The notes beneath the pieces are model-generated. The model searched no databases. It was not told the DNA's origin and saw nothing but the letters and a program-made list of their open reading frames with translations. From assembly GCA_001885315.1 (NCBI GenBank), contig MLPZ01000007.1:1-64000 (forward strand): a stretch of DNA of 64,000 bases. Reading direction: 5' to 3'. The stretch comes from Treponema sp. CETP13 (lineage in GTDB: Bacteria > Spirochaetota > Spirochaetia > Treponematales > Treponemataceae). Shown here piece by piece: positions 63,870 to 64,000 of the stretch. Each line of letters begins with the position of its first letter. Position 1 is the first letter of the stretch. The translations under genes were made by a program, and so were the position numbers.

Positions 63870-64000
63870 ATGAAGAAAATAGTATATCTGTTTCTAATAA
63901 TGGTAGGGATTGCGCAATTTGTAGTTGCAGAGCCGTTAGTGTTGACTGAAGATTTGTCGGTTCAGATGGCGCTTGAACAAAATAAAGCATTAAAAGTCTC
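63870..64000 (+). CDS. TolC-family outer-membrane efflux protein, 5' end only
   Basis: The window ends 43 codons into this gene. A signal peptide (MKKIVYLFLIMVGIAQFVVA, cleaved before EPL) is followed by LTEDLSVQMALEQNKALKV, the typical opening of a TolC/OEP repeat. AAAGGAAAAGG is close upstream. It diverges from the NarL/DesK-type two-component pair (84 bp), so it may be the first gene of an efflux operon that the pair controls. Classification rests on this short stretch and the context. Confidence 0.75.
   Translation, partial: MKKIVYLFLIMVGIAQFVVAEPLVLTEDLSVQMALEQNKALKV

Overview
The window is AT-rich (about one third G+C by eye) and densely packed, with short gaps and many overlapping start/stop junctions. 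The gene set suggests a host-associated spirochaete, most likely Treponema-like: FabV enoyl reductase next to a fabD-fabG-fabF-fabZ cluster, LuxS, SmtB/ArsR-type metal control, PilZ and EAL c-di-GMP proteins, large secreted beta-helix-like protein, and GH13 starch enzymes. The genus is inference; there is no rRNA here to settle it.

Layout. 1-546: hairpin-repeat array and terminator of a gene outside the window. 547-9651: a YbaK-type deacylase, a small membrane protein, an alpha/beta hydrolase, an exported protein, an OmpR-type two-component system, thioredoxin reductase, RecQ and a YitT membrane protein. 9716-17685: methionine synthesis (metY), a Cu(I)-type P1B ATPase with its ArsR/SmtB repressor and operator, a pullulanase and an amylase lipoprotein. 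17756-25696: fatty-acid synthesis (fabD, fabG, fabF, fabZ, fabV) interleaved with hairpin repeats, a LuxR-type membrane regulator, luxS and yqeY. 25692-35343: the phosphate system split into pstB-phoU (+) and pstS-pstC-pstA-phoR (-) with divergent phoB; between them lie tRNA-Pro(GGG), a frameshifted lipoprotein gene and a second lipoprotein. 35438-44083: one 2881-codon secreted repeat protein. 44117-52698: PilZ protein, RlmM-like methyltransferase, GGDEF-like/EAL protein, prfA-prmC and a Rel-type ppGpp enzyme. 52710-59752: U32 peptidase, alpha/beta hydrolase, metA, and a MoxR/DUF58/membrane-protein operon. 59753-64000: mnmG, a NarL/DesK-type two-component pair and the first codons of a TolC-like protein.

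How parts work together. MetA (Glu111, the acetyl-CoA type) and MetY form an O-acetylhomoserine route to homocysteine/methionine. PhoR/PhoB appear to act through 11-bp-period direct repeats found upstream of both pstS and pstB with the same spacing to the -10. The PilZ and EAL proteins belong to one c-di-GMP locus. fabD and fabV share a 19-bp promoter box.

Most unusual observations: (1) tandem double-hairpin arrays in 3' regions, one of which repeats the last six codons and stop of fabZ at exact 75-bp period but with different synonymous codons; (2) a PstA permease with about 230 extra residues resembling two PstS half-modules; (3) at least eight genes whose -10 box lies 6-7 nt before the ATG with no Shine-Dalgarno, suggesting leaderless mRNAs; (4) a Rel enzyme with a damaged hydrolase motif; (5) a lipoprotein gene broken at an A8 run.
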